A stretch of 10,069 nucleotides of DNA, taken from contig JAHHSM010000064.1 in assembly GCA_020025175.1 (NCBI GenBank), positions 1 through 10,069 on the forward strand, given 5' to 3'. Both the position numbers and the translations under genes were made by a program. The DNA comes from Oscillospiraceae bacterium (lineage in GTDB: Bacteria > Bacillota > Clostridia > Oscillospirales > Oscillospiraceae). Positions within the stretch are counted from its first letter, which is position 1, and every line of letters begins with the position of its first letter. Of the stretch, positions 1 to 6,633 are shown piece by piece. The notes below the pieces were generated by a model that ran no database searches, had not been told where the DNA came from, and saw only the letters and a list, made by a program, of their open reading frames with translations.

Positions 1-2
1 CC

Positions 3-80
3 ACTGAAATGCAGTTTTTAAGTCATCTTTACCGCCATTTTCATATGGATATTCCCCCAAATCTGGATACAATAGGGTAG
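3..80 (+). CDS. Possible C-terminal end of an upstream gene (partial)
   Basis: A reading frame enters from the left edge and runs 25 codons to a TAG at 78-80, ending in ...PPNLDTIG. The other two forward frames hit stops at once (TAA at 19-21, TGA at 6-8), and a good intrinsic terminator follows about 40 bases later, as expected at the end of a gene. The stretch is too short to assign a family. It could equally be non-coding sequence, because 25 open codons occur easily by chance. Confidence 0.3.
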   Translation, partial: TEMQFLSHLYRHFHMDIPPNLDTIG

Positions 81-121
81 ATATCACAGTATTTTACAAT
101 GGCAGCAAATTGAATCCACCG

Positions 122-160
122 AAAAAAGGCTCCCGGTCGCTGCAGACCAGGGGCCTTTTT
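122..160 (+). terminator. Rho-independent terminator upstream of the flavodoxin gene
   Basis: An 11-position stem, GGCTCCCGGTC (128-138) against GACCAGGGGCC (145-155), closes a 6-base loop. It has one G-T wobble and one C-A mismatch. Six A residues lie before it and five T residues after it, so it could work in both directions. It probably ends a transcript coming from left of the window. It also argues against starting the flavodoxin reading frame at 110, since that start would translate straight through the hairpin. Confidence 0.75.
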
Positions 161-328
161 GTCATGTTTTCAGGAAGCGGAATTTATTTCCTTTTTACAT
201 GGGGATGGGGCTACCCGATTTTTATAAAGGGTGCTATAGTAGGGGAGTACGAAATTGCTCGAGAAGTGGATGGCAGCGTCCACGGCCCCCTGCAGATACA
301 AATTTATAATTCAGTAAAGGAGCACACA

Positions 329-871
329 ATGAAAGTACAGGTAATTTATTCGAGCCTTACCGGCTGTACAAAAAAAATCGCAGATGCAATTTACAGTGGA
401 CTAAGCGTAGAACAGAAGACCATTCATGATCTGAAAGACGGTGTGCCTCAGTTGGATGGAGACATCATCCTTTTGGGATATTGGGGCAACTGCGGCAATC
501 CGAACGATGAAATGAAAGCCTTTTTACAAACGATCAAAGGGAAAGCTGTGGGTATTTTCTGCACACTGGGCTATTATGCCGACAGTGCCCATGCCCGTCA
601 GACACTGGAGGCAGGTCTGAATCTGGTTAAGGACAACAACGAAATGATTGGCGCCTTCGTGTGCAACGGGGCGGTGGCCAACAAGCCGGCGGCAACGCAG
701 GGGCAGAGCAGTGTCCCTACGCCTACCGAACAAAAGGAGATCCGCTGGGAGATGATCAGAAACCATCCAACGGCTGCGGAGTGTGCATTGGCTGCAGAGC
801 GGTTCCGTGAAAGAATCGCATTGTACAGTCGGTGCAAGGAACTGAATATTACATTTACTTCCGTACTATAA
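329..871 (+). CDS. Flavodoxin-family protein, BilS-like
   Basis: This 180-residue protein begins with a beta strand and a flavodoxin FMN phosphate-binding loop (YSSLTGCTKK, about residues 7-16). A LGYWGNCGNPND loop and a GIFCTLGYYADSAHA segment follow, both at positions expected for the FMN-binding loops of a short-chain flavodoxin fold. The C-terminal HPTAAE segment and following helix resemble the flavodoxin partner of gut bilirubin reductase (BilS), but I recall this family only in outline and see no bilR next to it. The likely role is cytoplasmic FMN-dependent electron transfer. The start at 329 is chosen because AAAGGAG (316-322) lies six bases upstream; the frame stays open back to 110 but would cross a terminator and encode an atypical extension. 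The gene appears monocistronic and unrelated to the sugar operons downstream. Confidence 0.85.
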   Translation: MKVQVIYSSLTGCTKKIADAIYSGLSVEQKTIHDLKDGVPQLDGDIILLGYWGNCGNPNDEMKAFLQTIKGKAVGIFCTLGYYADSAHARQTLEAGLNLVKDNNEMIGAFVCNGAVANKPAATQGQSSVPTPTEQKEIRWEMIRNHPTAAECALAAERFRERIALYSRCKELNITFTSVL

Positions 872-884
872 GCCAGTCTTACCT

Positions 885-924
885 GCAAATTGCCGCAGAA
901 GCATCCGCTTCTGCGGCAATTTGC
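885..924 (+). terminator. Perfect hairpin, probable terminator of the flavodoxin gene
   Basis: An 18-bp perfect inverted repeat, GCAAATTGCCGCAGAAGC (885-902) and its complement (907-924), with an ATCC loop, begins 13 bases after the flavodoxin stop. The GC-rich core is flanked by AAATT/AATTT inside the stem, so the usual T tract is short. It is symmetric enough to act in either direction, which would suit transcripts arriving from the minus strand too. Confidence 0.75.
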
Positions 925-947
925 GCTGTAAAAGAATTTTCGATACC

Positions 948-1055
948 CTACAATTTCCTGAATAATAAAGAAAAGGTGTCAGCAAGGGTCGTGTAAACAT
1001 CTTCCGCACGCAGCAGTACCCAGATATAACGATACCCCTTATGCAGTCTTTTCAT
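948..1055 (-). CDS. Possible 35-residue small protein of unknown function
   Basis: On the minus strand an ATG at 1055 opens 35 codons to a TAG at 950-948. The product begins MKRLHKGYRYIWVLLRAED and ends SLLFRKL. AAGGAG (1064-1059) precedes the ATG with a short 3-base spacer. The product is basic at both ends with a mixed hydrophobic centre and no clear transmembrane helix or known motif. I do not recognise it. No gene lies directly beside it in the same direction apart from the distant lacI-family gene upstream. It may be a genuine small gene, the remnant of a longer one, or chance. Confidence 0.35.
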   Translation of the reverse strand: MKRLHKGYRYIWVLLRAEDVYTTLADTFSLLFRKL

Positions 1056-1105
1056 TGTCTCCTTAAAAGGGAGCATATCCAATCACTACATAAGGGGGTA
1101 TTTCT

Positions 1106-1180
1106 ACGTCCAAACGTCAATATGCACATATTCAGAAACAGCTGCCGGAAATTACGAAACTGCAGGACTCGAAGTACTGC
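1106..1180 (+). pseudogene. Decayed N-terminal fragment, possibly of an IS-associated helix-turn-helix protein
   Basis: A strong AAGGGGG (1092-1098) is followed seven bases later by ACG (1106-1108), and then by codons reading SKRQYAHIQKQLPEITKLQ. If ACG was once ATG, this is a well-spaced gene start. The wording resembles the N-terminus of small helix-turn-helix proteins that accompany IS3-type transposases in Clostridia (basic start, HIQ...LPEI). The resemblance is from memory and short. After about residue 25 the frame stays open to 1405 but becomes cysteine-rich and unlike any protein I know, so the similarity stops around 1180. Confidence 0.3.
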
Positions 1181-1474
1181 CGCCTGCATATGTTTTCTAT
1201 ATGTTGTGGTTCTGATGGTATGATTCGTTTTGGTAATGCTGGTCTGTTGTACCAAGTCATACTGGATTGTCTGAGCCGGTTCCAACACGAACCGAAGATT
1301 GTCAAAGATTGCAGTATTTGCGTTTTCTTTGCAGACACATGCAATAAAAGCATACTTTTACGGTTGTGTTCGGGAACAGCGGGTATGCAAATGCACTGTT
1401 CTTAGGTAGGTTCTGAGCAGCCACACCTATATTTTAAGCAGACAGTGCGCAATTATACTATTAGGCAAACTTCG
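1181..1474. other. Gene-poor stretch without a recognisable gene
   Basis: Short open frames exist on both strands, but none has a ribosome binding site or recognisable composition. This is the 3' side of the minus-strand LacI-family gene, and no convincing terminator with a T tract was found for it. The best candidate is a weak 6-bp GCATAC/GTATGC pairing with a long loop around 1347-1389. The region reads as eroded former coding or mobile DNA. Confidence 0.4.
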
Positions 1475-2521
1475 TCACTTCCGGATATCCTTGCAGGAAG
1501 ATTTAATCAAAAGCTGCGTTTCAACGGATATATGTTTGGGATATTCATGCCCACATGAGGCTTCAATGACGGCCTCCACGGCTTTTTTGCCCAATACACT
1601 GTAATTCTGCGAAACAGTTGTAATTTTGGGGCGTATCATTTCTGTCAGACTTGTACCGTCAAATCCGGTGATTGAAATATTATCTGGAACAGACAGCCCG
1701 TAGTCCTTTGCAGCGTTGATTGCGCCAATGGCAGTAAAATCATTGACAGTCATAACCGCTGTGGGACGGTCCTCCAGTGATAAAAGCCGCACCATGCTGT
1801 TGTATCCGTCTTCCACGCCAAAGCTGCTGGGGATAATCCATTCTGAATGGCAGTCTAGGTTAAAATGCTGTAGAGCGTCCTTAAAGGATGAAAGCTTTAC
1901 ATCTGTCGAAGTTATCTCCCGCCGTCCGCCAATAAAGCCAATTTGATGATGGCCAAGGCTTACAAGGTATTTTACTAATTTAAAAATACCGTCTTTCTCG
2001 TCAGCAATGACATTATAGCTGTCAACACCTTCCATTTCTCCATTGATAAAAACGACAGGTCTTGATTTAATAATTTCTTGCAATTCGTGAACTTGCGCAA
2101 TATTTGGGAGCTTTTCGTTGACACGACCGCCCATAATGATAATACCATCAACCTGTTTTTCCAGAAGCATTTTTAGATAAAGGGATTCCACCTCTGTTTG
2201 GTTCATGCGGTTATCATTCATGGAGTTGCACAGGAGCATAGTATAGCCTTTGGCCAACGCATACTTTTCGGCTTCTAAAAAGGTTGTTGCAAAAAATGGA
2301 TTTGTAATGTCAGGCAAAATGAAGCCAATGGATTTAGAGGCCTTTAGGATTAGGCCGCGGGCCATGGCATTGACACGAAAATTATGCTTGTCAATGGCTG
2401 CTTCGATTGCTTTCCGCTTTGCAGCGCTGACATTGGCACTGCCTGTCAGAACACGAGAGACAGTGGCGGGCGAAACATTGGCCTCCTTGGCAATATCATA
2501 AATTGTTGTATTTTGTGACAT
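1475..2521 (-). CDS. LacI-family transcriptional regulator
   Basis: The 348-residue product has the full LacI/GalR layout. The N-terminal helix-turn-helix (residues 6-25, TIYDIAKEANVSPATVSRVL) is followed by a hinge helix (VNAMARGL, about 50-57). A periplasmic-binding-protein-like effector domain runs to the end, with the usual SIGFILPDITNPFF start, the GFIGGR strand and the ITGFDGT segment. I place the start at 2521 because GGAGGTG (2534-2528) sits six bases upstream; an ATG at 2536 overlaps that site and is less likely. The gene starts 18 bases after the GH30 stop, so the two form one operon. It probably binds the TGAAATNNATTTCA palindromes at the divergent promoters and releases them when a galactoside inducer is present; operator and ligand are inferred from position, not shown. 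Confidence 0.95.
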   Translation of the reverse strand: MSQNTTIYDIAKEANVSPATVSRVLTGSANVSAAKRKAIEAAIDKHNFRVNAMARGLILKASKSIGFILPDITNPFFATTFLEAEKYALAKGYTMLLCNSMNDNRMNQTEVESLYLKMLLEKQVDGIIIMGGRVNEKLPNIAQVHELQEIIKSRPVVFINGEMEGVDSYNVIADEKDGIFKLVKYLVSLGHHQIGFIGGRREITSTDVKLSSFKDALQHFNLDCHSEWIIPSSFGVEDGYNSMVRLLSLEDRPTAVMTVNDFTAIGAINAAKDYGLSVPDNISITGFDGTSLTEMIRPKITTVSQNYSVLGKKAVEAVIEASCGHEYPKHISVETQLLIKSSCKDIRK

Positions 2522-2539
2522 GTGTGTCACCTCCATAGT

Positions 2540-3886
2540 TTAAGAACGCTGTAAAGAAAGAGAGAGAACGGATTGCGGTGCTATTGTGATCTCATTATAA
2601 TTTGCAAAATACACAGATTGAAAATTTGCGGACGGACCTGTTTGAAAGGCACTTTGTAAAAAGAAGCCTGCAGGTGGCTGCAAGTGTAGCATCCTCCTAT
2701 CAGACGAGCGGTTGAACGCCACAATCACGATTCTTTTTTGATCGTCAGATCGTGCAGTTATGATATGTCGTTCATCGTCATTGACCAAAATCCTGTAGCC
2801 AGGGCGGAGGAGACGACTGTATTGTGCAAAAACATAATATTGCTTTGTGAGTGAATATCTTACATTCTCACCGAATTCAGCTTGGATCAGACCGTGATTG
2901 TGGTTAAGCAGTGCATTCTCAACGGCCTGCCAATAGACCCAGCCTACGGCCTCCATCTGATTTAAGTGGAGGGTGATGGCTTCACTAAGCTCCAGTGCGC
3001 TATCCATGTCCTCGTGGGACTGCGGCATTGTGCCGCCGCAACTGAGTTCCGACATCCAAAGAGGCTTTTTGAGGCGCTGAGAGAGTCTGCACAGTTCCAG
3101 CCGGCTCTGTTCATCATTATGATATGTATGGGTATTGATTTGCCCCAAAACCTGTAAGGCCCTGTGGGTGTAGTGATTGCAGGCATAAATTGTTTCATAT
3201 GTGCTCCAACATTCAGGCCCACTGATAATTAGATCCAAGGATTGCTGCTCAATAAGTTTGTTGATTTCCTCAATTAGATAGCTCTGCTGCAGGACATCAA
3301 AGTGACAGCCTTCCTGATTATTATTCTCCTTCCACCAGAAAGAAAGAGGTTCATTGAAGGGGGATAGGGATTGAAATAAAATGCCGTATTCTGCTTTCAA
3401 TTTCTGACAGCAGGAAACCAGATATTGTGCAAGGGGCTGAAAATATTCTGTTTTCAGATTACAAAGGCCGCTGGGAGAGCCGGAGGTGCAGCCATTTTTT
3501 GTCATCCAGTGTGGTGGACTATTGAGAAAGGCCTCTAAAATGGTAACACCATTTTCCAGAGCGTAGGAAACAATGGTGCGTTGGCCAAGATCAGCCTGCA
3601 TATCCCATATACCTTCCTGAGGGGCATAACAGGGAATATTTGCACCCTTGCGCATGTAGCGCAAATTTGGTGGTTCCTTCCCGGCGCCCAGGTTGTAGCG
3701 GATCTGATTGATTCCAAGACCTTTCGTTGGAGAAAAGAGCAACACACAGATTTCCTTTGCCAGCTCCTGATCTCTCCAGTTGCCGAGGACATTGGCCCAC
3801 CAGCAAAGGGAGGTTCCCCAACCAATAAAGGTCTGCTTCTGTTTGAGAAGATCAAGGGAAAGTGTAATGGTGTTTTGTGATTTCAT
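2540..3886 (-). CDS. GH30 glycoside hydrolase, subfamily 5-like (beta-1,6-galactanase type)
   Basis: This 448-residue protein has a clan-A TIM barrel followed by a C-terminal beta-sandwich (about 360-448). The general acid/base is Glu179 in SPFNEP and the nucleophile is Glu280 in WMSEL. Landmarks shared with endo-beta-1,6-galactanases are the GWGTSLCWWA opening (22-31), NEP followed by a double Trp and QEGCHFD (191-197), GWVYWQAV (315-322), and VFAQYSRLLRPGYRI (352-366). It should retain configuration and cut beta-1,6-linked galactan or its oligosaccharides; the exact linkage and endo or exo action are inferred. There is no signal peptide, so it is expected in the cytoplasm, unlike many secreted family members. 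The start has only a weak GGGCGGA site upstream. It is the first gene of the operon with the LacI-family regulator. Confidence 0.9.
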   Translation of the reverse strand: MKSQNTITLSLDLLKQKQTFIGWGTSLCWWANVLGNWRDQELAKEICVLLFSPTKGLGINQIRYNLGAGKEPPNLRYMRKGANIPCYAPQEGIWDMQADLGQRTIVSYALENGVTILEAFLNSPPHWMTKNGCTSGSPSGLCNLKTEYFQPLAQYLVSCCQKLKAEYGILFQSLSPFNEPLSFWWKENNNQEGCHFDVLQQSYLIEEINKLIEQQSLDLIISGPECWSTYETIYACNHYTHRALQVLGQINTHTYHNDEQSRLELCRLSQRLKKPLWMSELSCGGTMPQSHEDMDSALELSEAITLHLNQMEAVGWVYWQAVENALLNHNHGLIQAEFGENVRYSLTKQYYVFAQYSRLLRPGYRILVNDDERHIITARSDDQKRIVIVAFNRSSDRRMLHLQPPAGFFLQSAFQTGPSANFQSVYFANYNEITIAPQSVLSLSLQRS

Positions 3887-3900
3887 TTTGATCCGCCCTT

Positions 3901-3918
3901 TATGAAATGGATTTCATA
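3901..3918. promoter_or_regulatory. Operator O1, over the GH30 transcription start
   Basis: TATGAAATGGATTTCATA has perfect 8-bp inverted arms around a GG centre. It begins four bases beyond the minus-strand -10 box, covering the predicted transcription start near 3916. The first 16 bases recur exactly at 4141-4156. The form, TGAAAT-NN-ATTTCA, fits LacI-family operators, and the regulator is encoded in the adjacent operon. Confidence 0.8.
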
Positions 3919-3922
3919 ATTT

Positions 3923-3951
3923 ATTATAATAAAAATTAAATTCCCTGTCAA
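3923..3951 (-). promoter_or_regulatory. Consensus sigma-A promoter for the GH30-regulator operon
   Basis: On the minus strand TTGACA (3951-3946) and TATAAT (3928-3923) are both exact consensus hexamers with a 17-base spacer. Transcription would start near 3916, leaving a leader of about 30 bases before the GH30 ATG. Such a strong core promoter suits control by repression, which matches the operator lying on the start site. Confidence 0.85.
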
Positions 3952-4064
3952 TATGGAAAAGAAAAAGAAATACGCAGATAAAAGGGAATCTGACATATAT
4001 GTGAAAAAGATTATAAACTTAAATCGTTAGCCTGGAAATTTTAATAAAATAACAATATTTATTT

Positions 4065-4078
4065 TGTGCATAAGCACA
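4065..4078. promoter_or_regulatory. Short palindrome upstream of the transporter promoter
   Basis: TGTGC-ATAA-GCACA is a perfect 5-bp inverted repeat centred about 34 bases upstream of the -35 box, in otherwise AT-rich DNA. Its sequence differs from the TGAAAT palindromes, so it could be the site of a second regulator such as an activator. With only five bases per arm it could also be chance. Confidence 0.3.
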
Positions 4079-4105
4079 TATTTATAATTAACACACAAAA
4101 CTGTA

Positions 4106-4135
4106 TTGACAAACTGCAGAGGACGGCTCTATAAT
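4106..4135 (+). promoter_or_regulatory. Consensus sigma-A promoter for the transporter operon
   Basis: TTGACA (4106-4111) and TATAAT (4130-4135) are exact consensus hexamers with an 18-base spacer. The start should fall near 4142, inside operator O2, leaving a leader of about 60 bases before the solute-binding protein ATG. The arrangement mirrors the divergent GH30 promoter. Confidence 0.85.
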
Positions 4136-4140
4136 TCAGT

Positions 4141-4156
4141 TATGAAATGGATTTCA
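4141..4156. promoter_or_regulatory. Operator O2, over the transporter transcription start
   Basis: TATGAAATGGATTTCA is identical to the first 16 bases of O1 and contains the palindrome TGAAAT-GG-ATTTCA. It begins five bases after the -10 box, so a bound repressor would block initiation. Its centre is 240 bp from that of O1, a spacing that would allow a repressor loop holding both promoters closed. Confidence 0.8.
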
Positions 4157-4168
4157 GAAATCGATTTC
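4157..4168. promoter_or_regulatory. Operator O3, tandem copy directly after O2
   Basis: GAAATCGATTTC is a perfect 12-bp palindrome. With the following A it repeats the preceding 13 bases (GAAATGGATTTCA) with a single G-to-C change, so O2 and O3 form a 13-bp tandem repeat. Its CG centre is the form usual for LacI-family operators. It may be the strongest site, or a second register for the same repressor. Confidence 0.65.
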
Positions 4169-4202
4169 AAATTATGATAAAATAATGCAAGGAGGAAAAA
4201 AG

Positions 4203-5555
4203 ATGTTTAAAAAAAGCTTGGTATCGATCATACTGTCGGCACTGCTGGTCTTTTCTCTTGTAGGCTGCGCAGAAAGAAATACAGGTGGTGAGAATACCTC
4301 AGATCCCAAGCAGTCCGCTGCAACGGATACGAAGGGACAAGACGGACCAGTGGAAACTGTGGAATTAACCATGGCATGCTGGGGCAGCGAATTGGATGTA
4401 AAGGCGTACGAGGAACGCGCGGCATTGCTTAATAAAAAATATCCTGAGCTGCGCCTTAAAGTTATGAGCCTGCCCAATGATGGTTACGATGCTAAGATCC
4501 AGACAATGCTCGCTTCCGGGGATGCTCCCGACATCATTCAGGTTGCAGAGTCCAGCAACTCCTATGCATCAAAGGGGCTGTTTGTGGATGTGGGTCAATT
4601 GGCTGAACAGGCCGGTCTTGACCTGAACGAAAGATTTGGCGGCGCAACGGAAGCCTACCGCTGGCAGGGAAAGTTGTATGCAATGCCTGACCGCAGTGGC
4701 GCAATGGTACTGTATTACAATCGCGACATGTTTGACGCAGCTAATGTTGCATATCCCACCAAGGATTGGACTTGGGATGATTTCCTTGACGCAGCCCAGA
4801 AGCTTACCCTTACCGATGACAATGGGGTTGTAACCCAATACGGTTTTGCGGCTGGAGGCTGGTGGCCCTGGTGGATGAGCTTTATGTATCAAAATGGCGG
4901 CCGTATTCTTGATGAGAACATGGAACACGTTGTCGTGAACTCCCCAGAAAACATTGAGGCCATTAATTTCTATACGGATCTTGTACACAAGTACCATGTT
5001 GCCCCCAGTGCGGATGATTACAGCCGCTTTGGACTGAAGGATGGCCAGCCTGACCCTCTGTTTGCACAGGGAAATTGTGCAATGAACCTGACCGGTTATT
5101 GGAATATTGGCTCTCTGAACAGCGTGGAGGGTCTAAACTGGGATATTGCACCTCTGTGGAAGAATAAACAGGGCGCAACCTTCTCCTTCGGTTCCGGTCT
5201 TGCAATTCCTACCGTATGCAAGAATGTAGACGCTGCTTTTAAGGCGATAGACTTCCTGACAAGTATGGAAGGTCAGACGCCGATCGTGACCAACAATCAG
5301 GATGCCCCTGCGGATCTGGAATTGCTGCAAAGTGATCTTTTCTTGAAACCGGCATGGGCTGAGGACAGGAATGTGAACTTGAGCGCATTTGCGGACTCTG
5401 CTGACATCCTGGAATCCCCCCCTCTGCATCCAAAGTGGAATGAAATCCAGAGAGTCTTCGATGAAAACTTCAGCGTGCTCTTCCAGAATGGTGGAGACAG
5501 CGCGGAAACCATGGCTAAAATTGAAGCGGAATTGAAGGATGTGATCGGAGGATAA
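4203..5555 (+). CDS. ABC transporter solute-binding lipoprotein (CUT1 type, family 1)
   Basis: This 450-residue protein starts with a lipoprotein signal peptide: MFKK, a hydrophobic core, then lipobox LVGC with the lipidated cysteine at residue 22. A polar linker (about 23-50) leads into a family 1 sugar-binding fold. Recognisable segments are ASGDAPDIIQV (104-114), YAMPDRSGAMVLYYNRDMF (159-177) and WTWDDFLDAAQKLT; Trp-rich stretches such as GGWWPWWM suit stacking against sugar rings. It would capture oligosaccharides at the outer membrane face and deliver them to the two permeases downstream. The start at 4203 has AAGGAGG (4189-4195) seven bases upstream; an ATG at 4185 overlaps that site and would spoil the signal peptide. 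The ligand is inferred as beta-galacto-oligosaccharide from the neighbouring GH30 and GH35. Confidence 0.95.
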   Translation: MFKKSLVSIILSALLVFSLVGCAERNTGGENTSDPKQSAATDTKGQDGPVETVELTMACWGSELDVKAYEERAALLNKKYPELRLKVMSLPNDGYDAKIQTMLASGDAPDIIQVAESSNSYASKGLFVDVGQLAEQAGLDLNERFGGATEAYRWQGKLYAMPDRSGAMVLYYNRDMFDAANVAYPTKDWTWDDFLDAAQKLTLTDDNGVVTQYGFAAGGWWPWWMSFMYQNGGRILDENMEHVVVNSPENIEAINFYTDLVHKYHVAPSADDYSRFGLKDGQPDPLFAQGNCAMNLTGYWNIGSLNSVEGLNWDIAPLWKNKQGATFSFGSGLAIPTVCKNVDAAFKAIDFLTSMEGQTPIVTNNQDAPADLELLQSDLFLKPAWAEDRNVNLSAFADSADILESPPLHPKWNEIQRVFDENFSVLFQNGGDSAETMAKIEAELKDVIGG

Positions 5556-5574
5556 CGTTCTCTCTGAAAAATAG

Positions 5575-5661
5575 AATACGGCGGTATTGGCATGTAGTTT
5601 TGTTAAGTGTCTGGAGGGGCATTCAATCCCGATATGAATGCAGTGCCAACCGCCGTATTTT
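5575..5661 (+). terminator. Intercistronic stem-loop between binding protein and permease genes
   Basis: AATACGGCGGTATTGGCA (5575-5592) pairs with TGCCAACCGCCGTATT (5644-5659) over 16 bp with a 2-base bulge, and TTTT follows. The 51-base interior holds a second hairpin, GCATTCA/TGAATGC (5619-5625 and 5635-5641). The structure fits a partial terminator or mRNA-stabilising element that leaves more binding protein than permease, a common arrangement in such operons. No promoter is visible after it, so readthrough is needed for the permeases. Confidence 0.6.
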
Positions 5662-5700
5662 GACGATAGCTTATGACCGAGGGGGGTACCAAGAGTATCT

Positions 5701-6633
5701 ATGAAAAAAAGAAATAAACTGGAACGAGTGGAGACACGATGGTTTTACTTTTTCATCGCTCCATGGTTAATAGGATTTTTTGTGTTTTCGCTTGGGCCTA
5801 TGCTCGCATCAGCCTATTATAGTCTCACAGACTGGAATATGTTTAACGAGGCCAACTTTATTGGCTTTGCAAACTATATTAAGTTGTTTACGAGGGATTC
5901 TCGATTCCTGAAAAGCCTGGGCAATACATTCTTTTATGCATTCCTGACTGTACCGCTGAGCATGATTTTATCTCTCTTTTTGACCTATTTGCTCACAAGA
6001 GATGTGCATGGAATGAAATTTTTCAGAACAATTTATTATTTGCCTGTGTTGGTGCCGCTGACAGCTGTTGCCTTTGTGTTCTTCTGGATTTTCAACACAC
6101 AGATCGGAATTGTGAATCGTTCTCTGGGAATATTTGGAATTGAGCCGCTGTCCTGGCTTTATGATGAACATCTGATTAAGTGGGTCATTGTGTTTATGGG
6201 GCTGTGGCAGGTGGGAAGCAGCTTGCTTCTAACCCTGGCGGCAGTTCAGGGTGTTCCGAAGGAACTGTACGAATCTGCAAGTATAGATGGGGCGGGAAGT
6301 GTCCGGCAATTTCTCCACATTACGATTCCTCTGGTCTCCCCAGTTCTGTTTTTTAACCTCATCACCAGTATTATTAATTCGCTGCAGGTATTTACACAGT
6401 CTTATGTGTTGACAGACGGTGTATATAAGCCAAATAATGCAGCGCTCATGATGAGCAACTATTTATACCAAAAGAGTTTCCAGGATTTTGAGATGGGATA
6501 TGCATGTGCGCTTGGTTGGATCATTTTTATCATCGTGATCTTTTTCAGTCTGATTGTGTTCCGCTCATCCTCCTTATTTGTGTTTTATGAAGGTGAGGTA
6601 AGAAAGCATGAGAAAAAGCACAAAACCCATTAA
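5701..6633 (+). CDS. Sugar ABC transporter permease, MalF-like
   Basis: The 310-residue protein has six hydrophobic spans, at about 15-40, 75-97, 113-133, 160-183, 208-230 and 265-288. The conserved cytoplasmic loop that contacts the ATPase appears as ELYESASIDGAGSVRQF followed by the ITIP end (188-210), matching the EAA motif of binding-protein-dependent permeases. It would form a heterodimer with the next gene product in the cytoplasmic membrane. The likely ribosome site is AAGAG (5691-5695), with a G-rich run further upstream, so initiation may be modest. The reading frame overlaps the next gene by 26 bases. No ATP-binding subunit is encoded in the window; CUT1 systems in Firmicutes often share one MsmK/UgpC-type ATPase encoded elsewhere. 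Confidence 0.95.
   Translation: MKKRNKLERVETRWFYFFIAPWLIGFFVFSLGPMLASAYYSLTDWNMFNEANFIGFANYIKLFTRDSRFLKSLGNTFFYAFLTVPLSMILSLFLTYLLTRDVHGMKFFRTIYYLPVLVPLTAVAFVFFWIFNTQIGIVNRSLGIFGIEPLSWLYDEHLIKWVIVFMGLWQVGSSLLLTLAAVQGVPKELYESASIDGAGSVRQFLHITIPLVSPVLFFNLITSIINSLQVFTQSYVLTDGVYKPNNAALMMSNYLYQKSFQDFEMGYACALGWIIFIIVIFFSLIVFRSSSLFVFYEGEVRKHEKKHKTH

Noticed and set aside
110..328. N-terminal extension of the flavodoxin reading frame by 73 residues
   Set aside because: It would translate through an intrinsic terminator, lacks a ribosome site at 110, and flavodoxins begin at the beta strand found at 329 behind a good AAAGGAG.
1190..1405. 71-residue plus-strand ORF beginning MFSICCGSDG
   Set aside because: It has no ribosome site, an odd cysteine-rich composition, and is only the tail of a longer open frame without a start; no recognisable domain.
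4065..4168. CcpA-type catabolite repression (cre) site in the divergent control region
   Set aside because: The palindromes TGAAATNNATTTCA and TGTGCATAAGCACA lack the cre core (WGNAARCGNWWWCA form with intact AACG spacing), so a dedicated LacI-family operator is the better reading.
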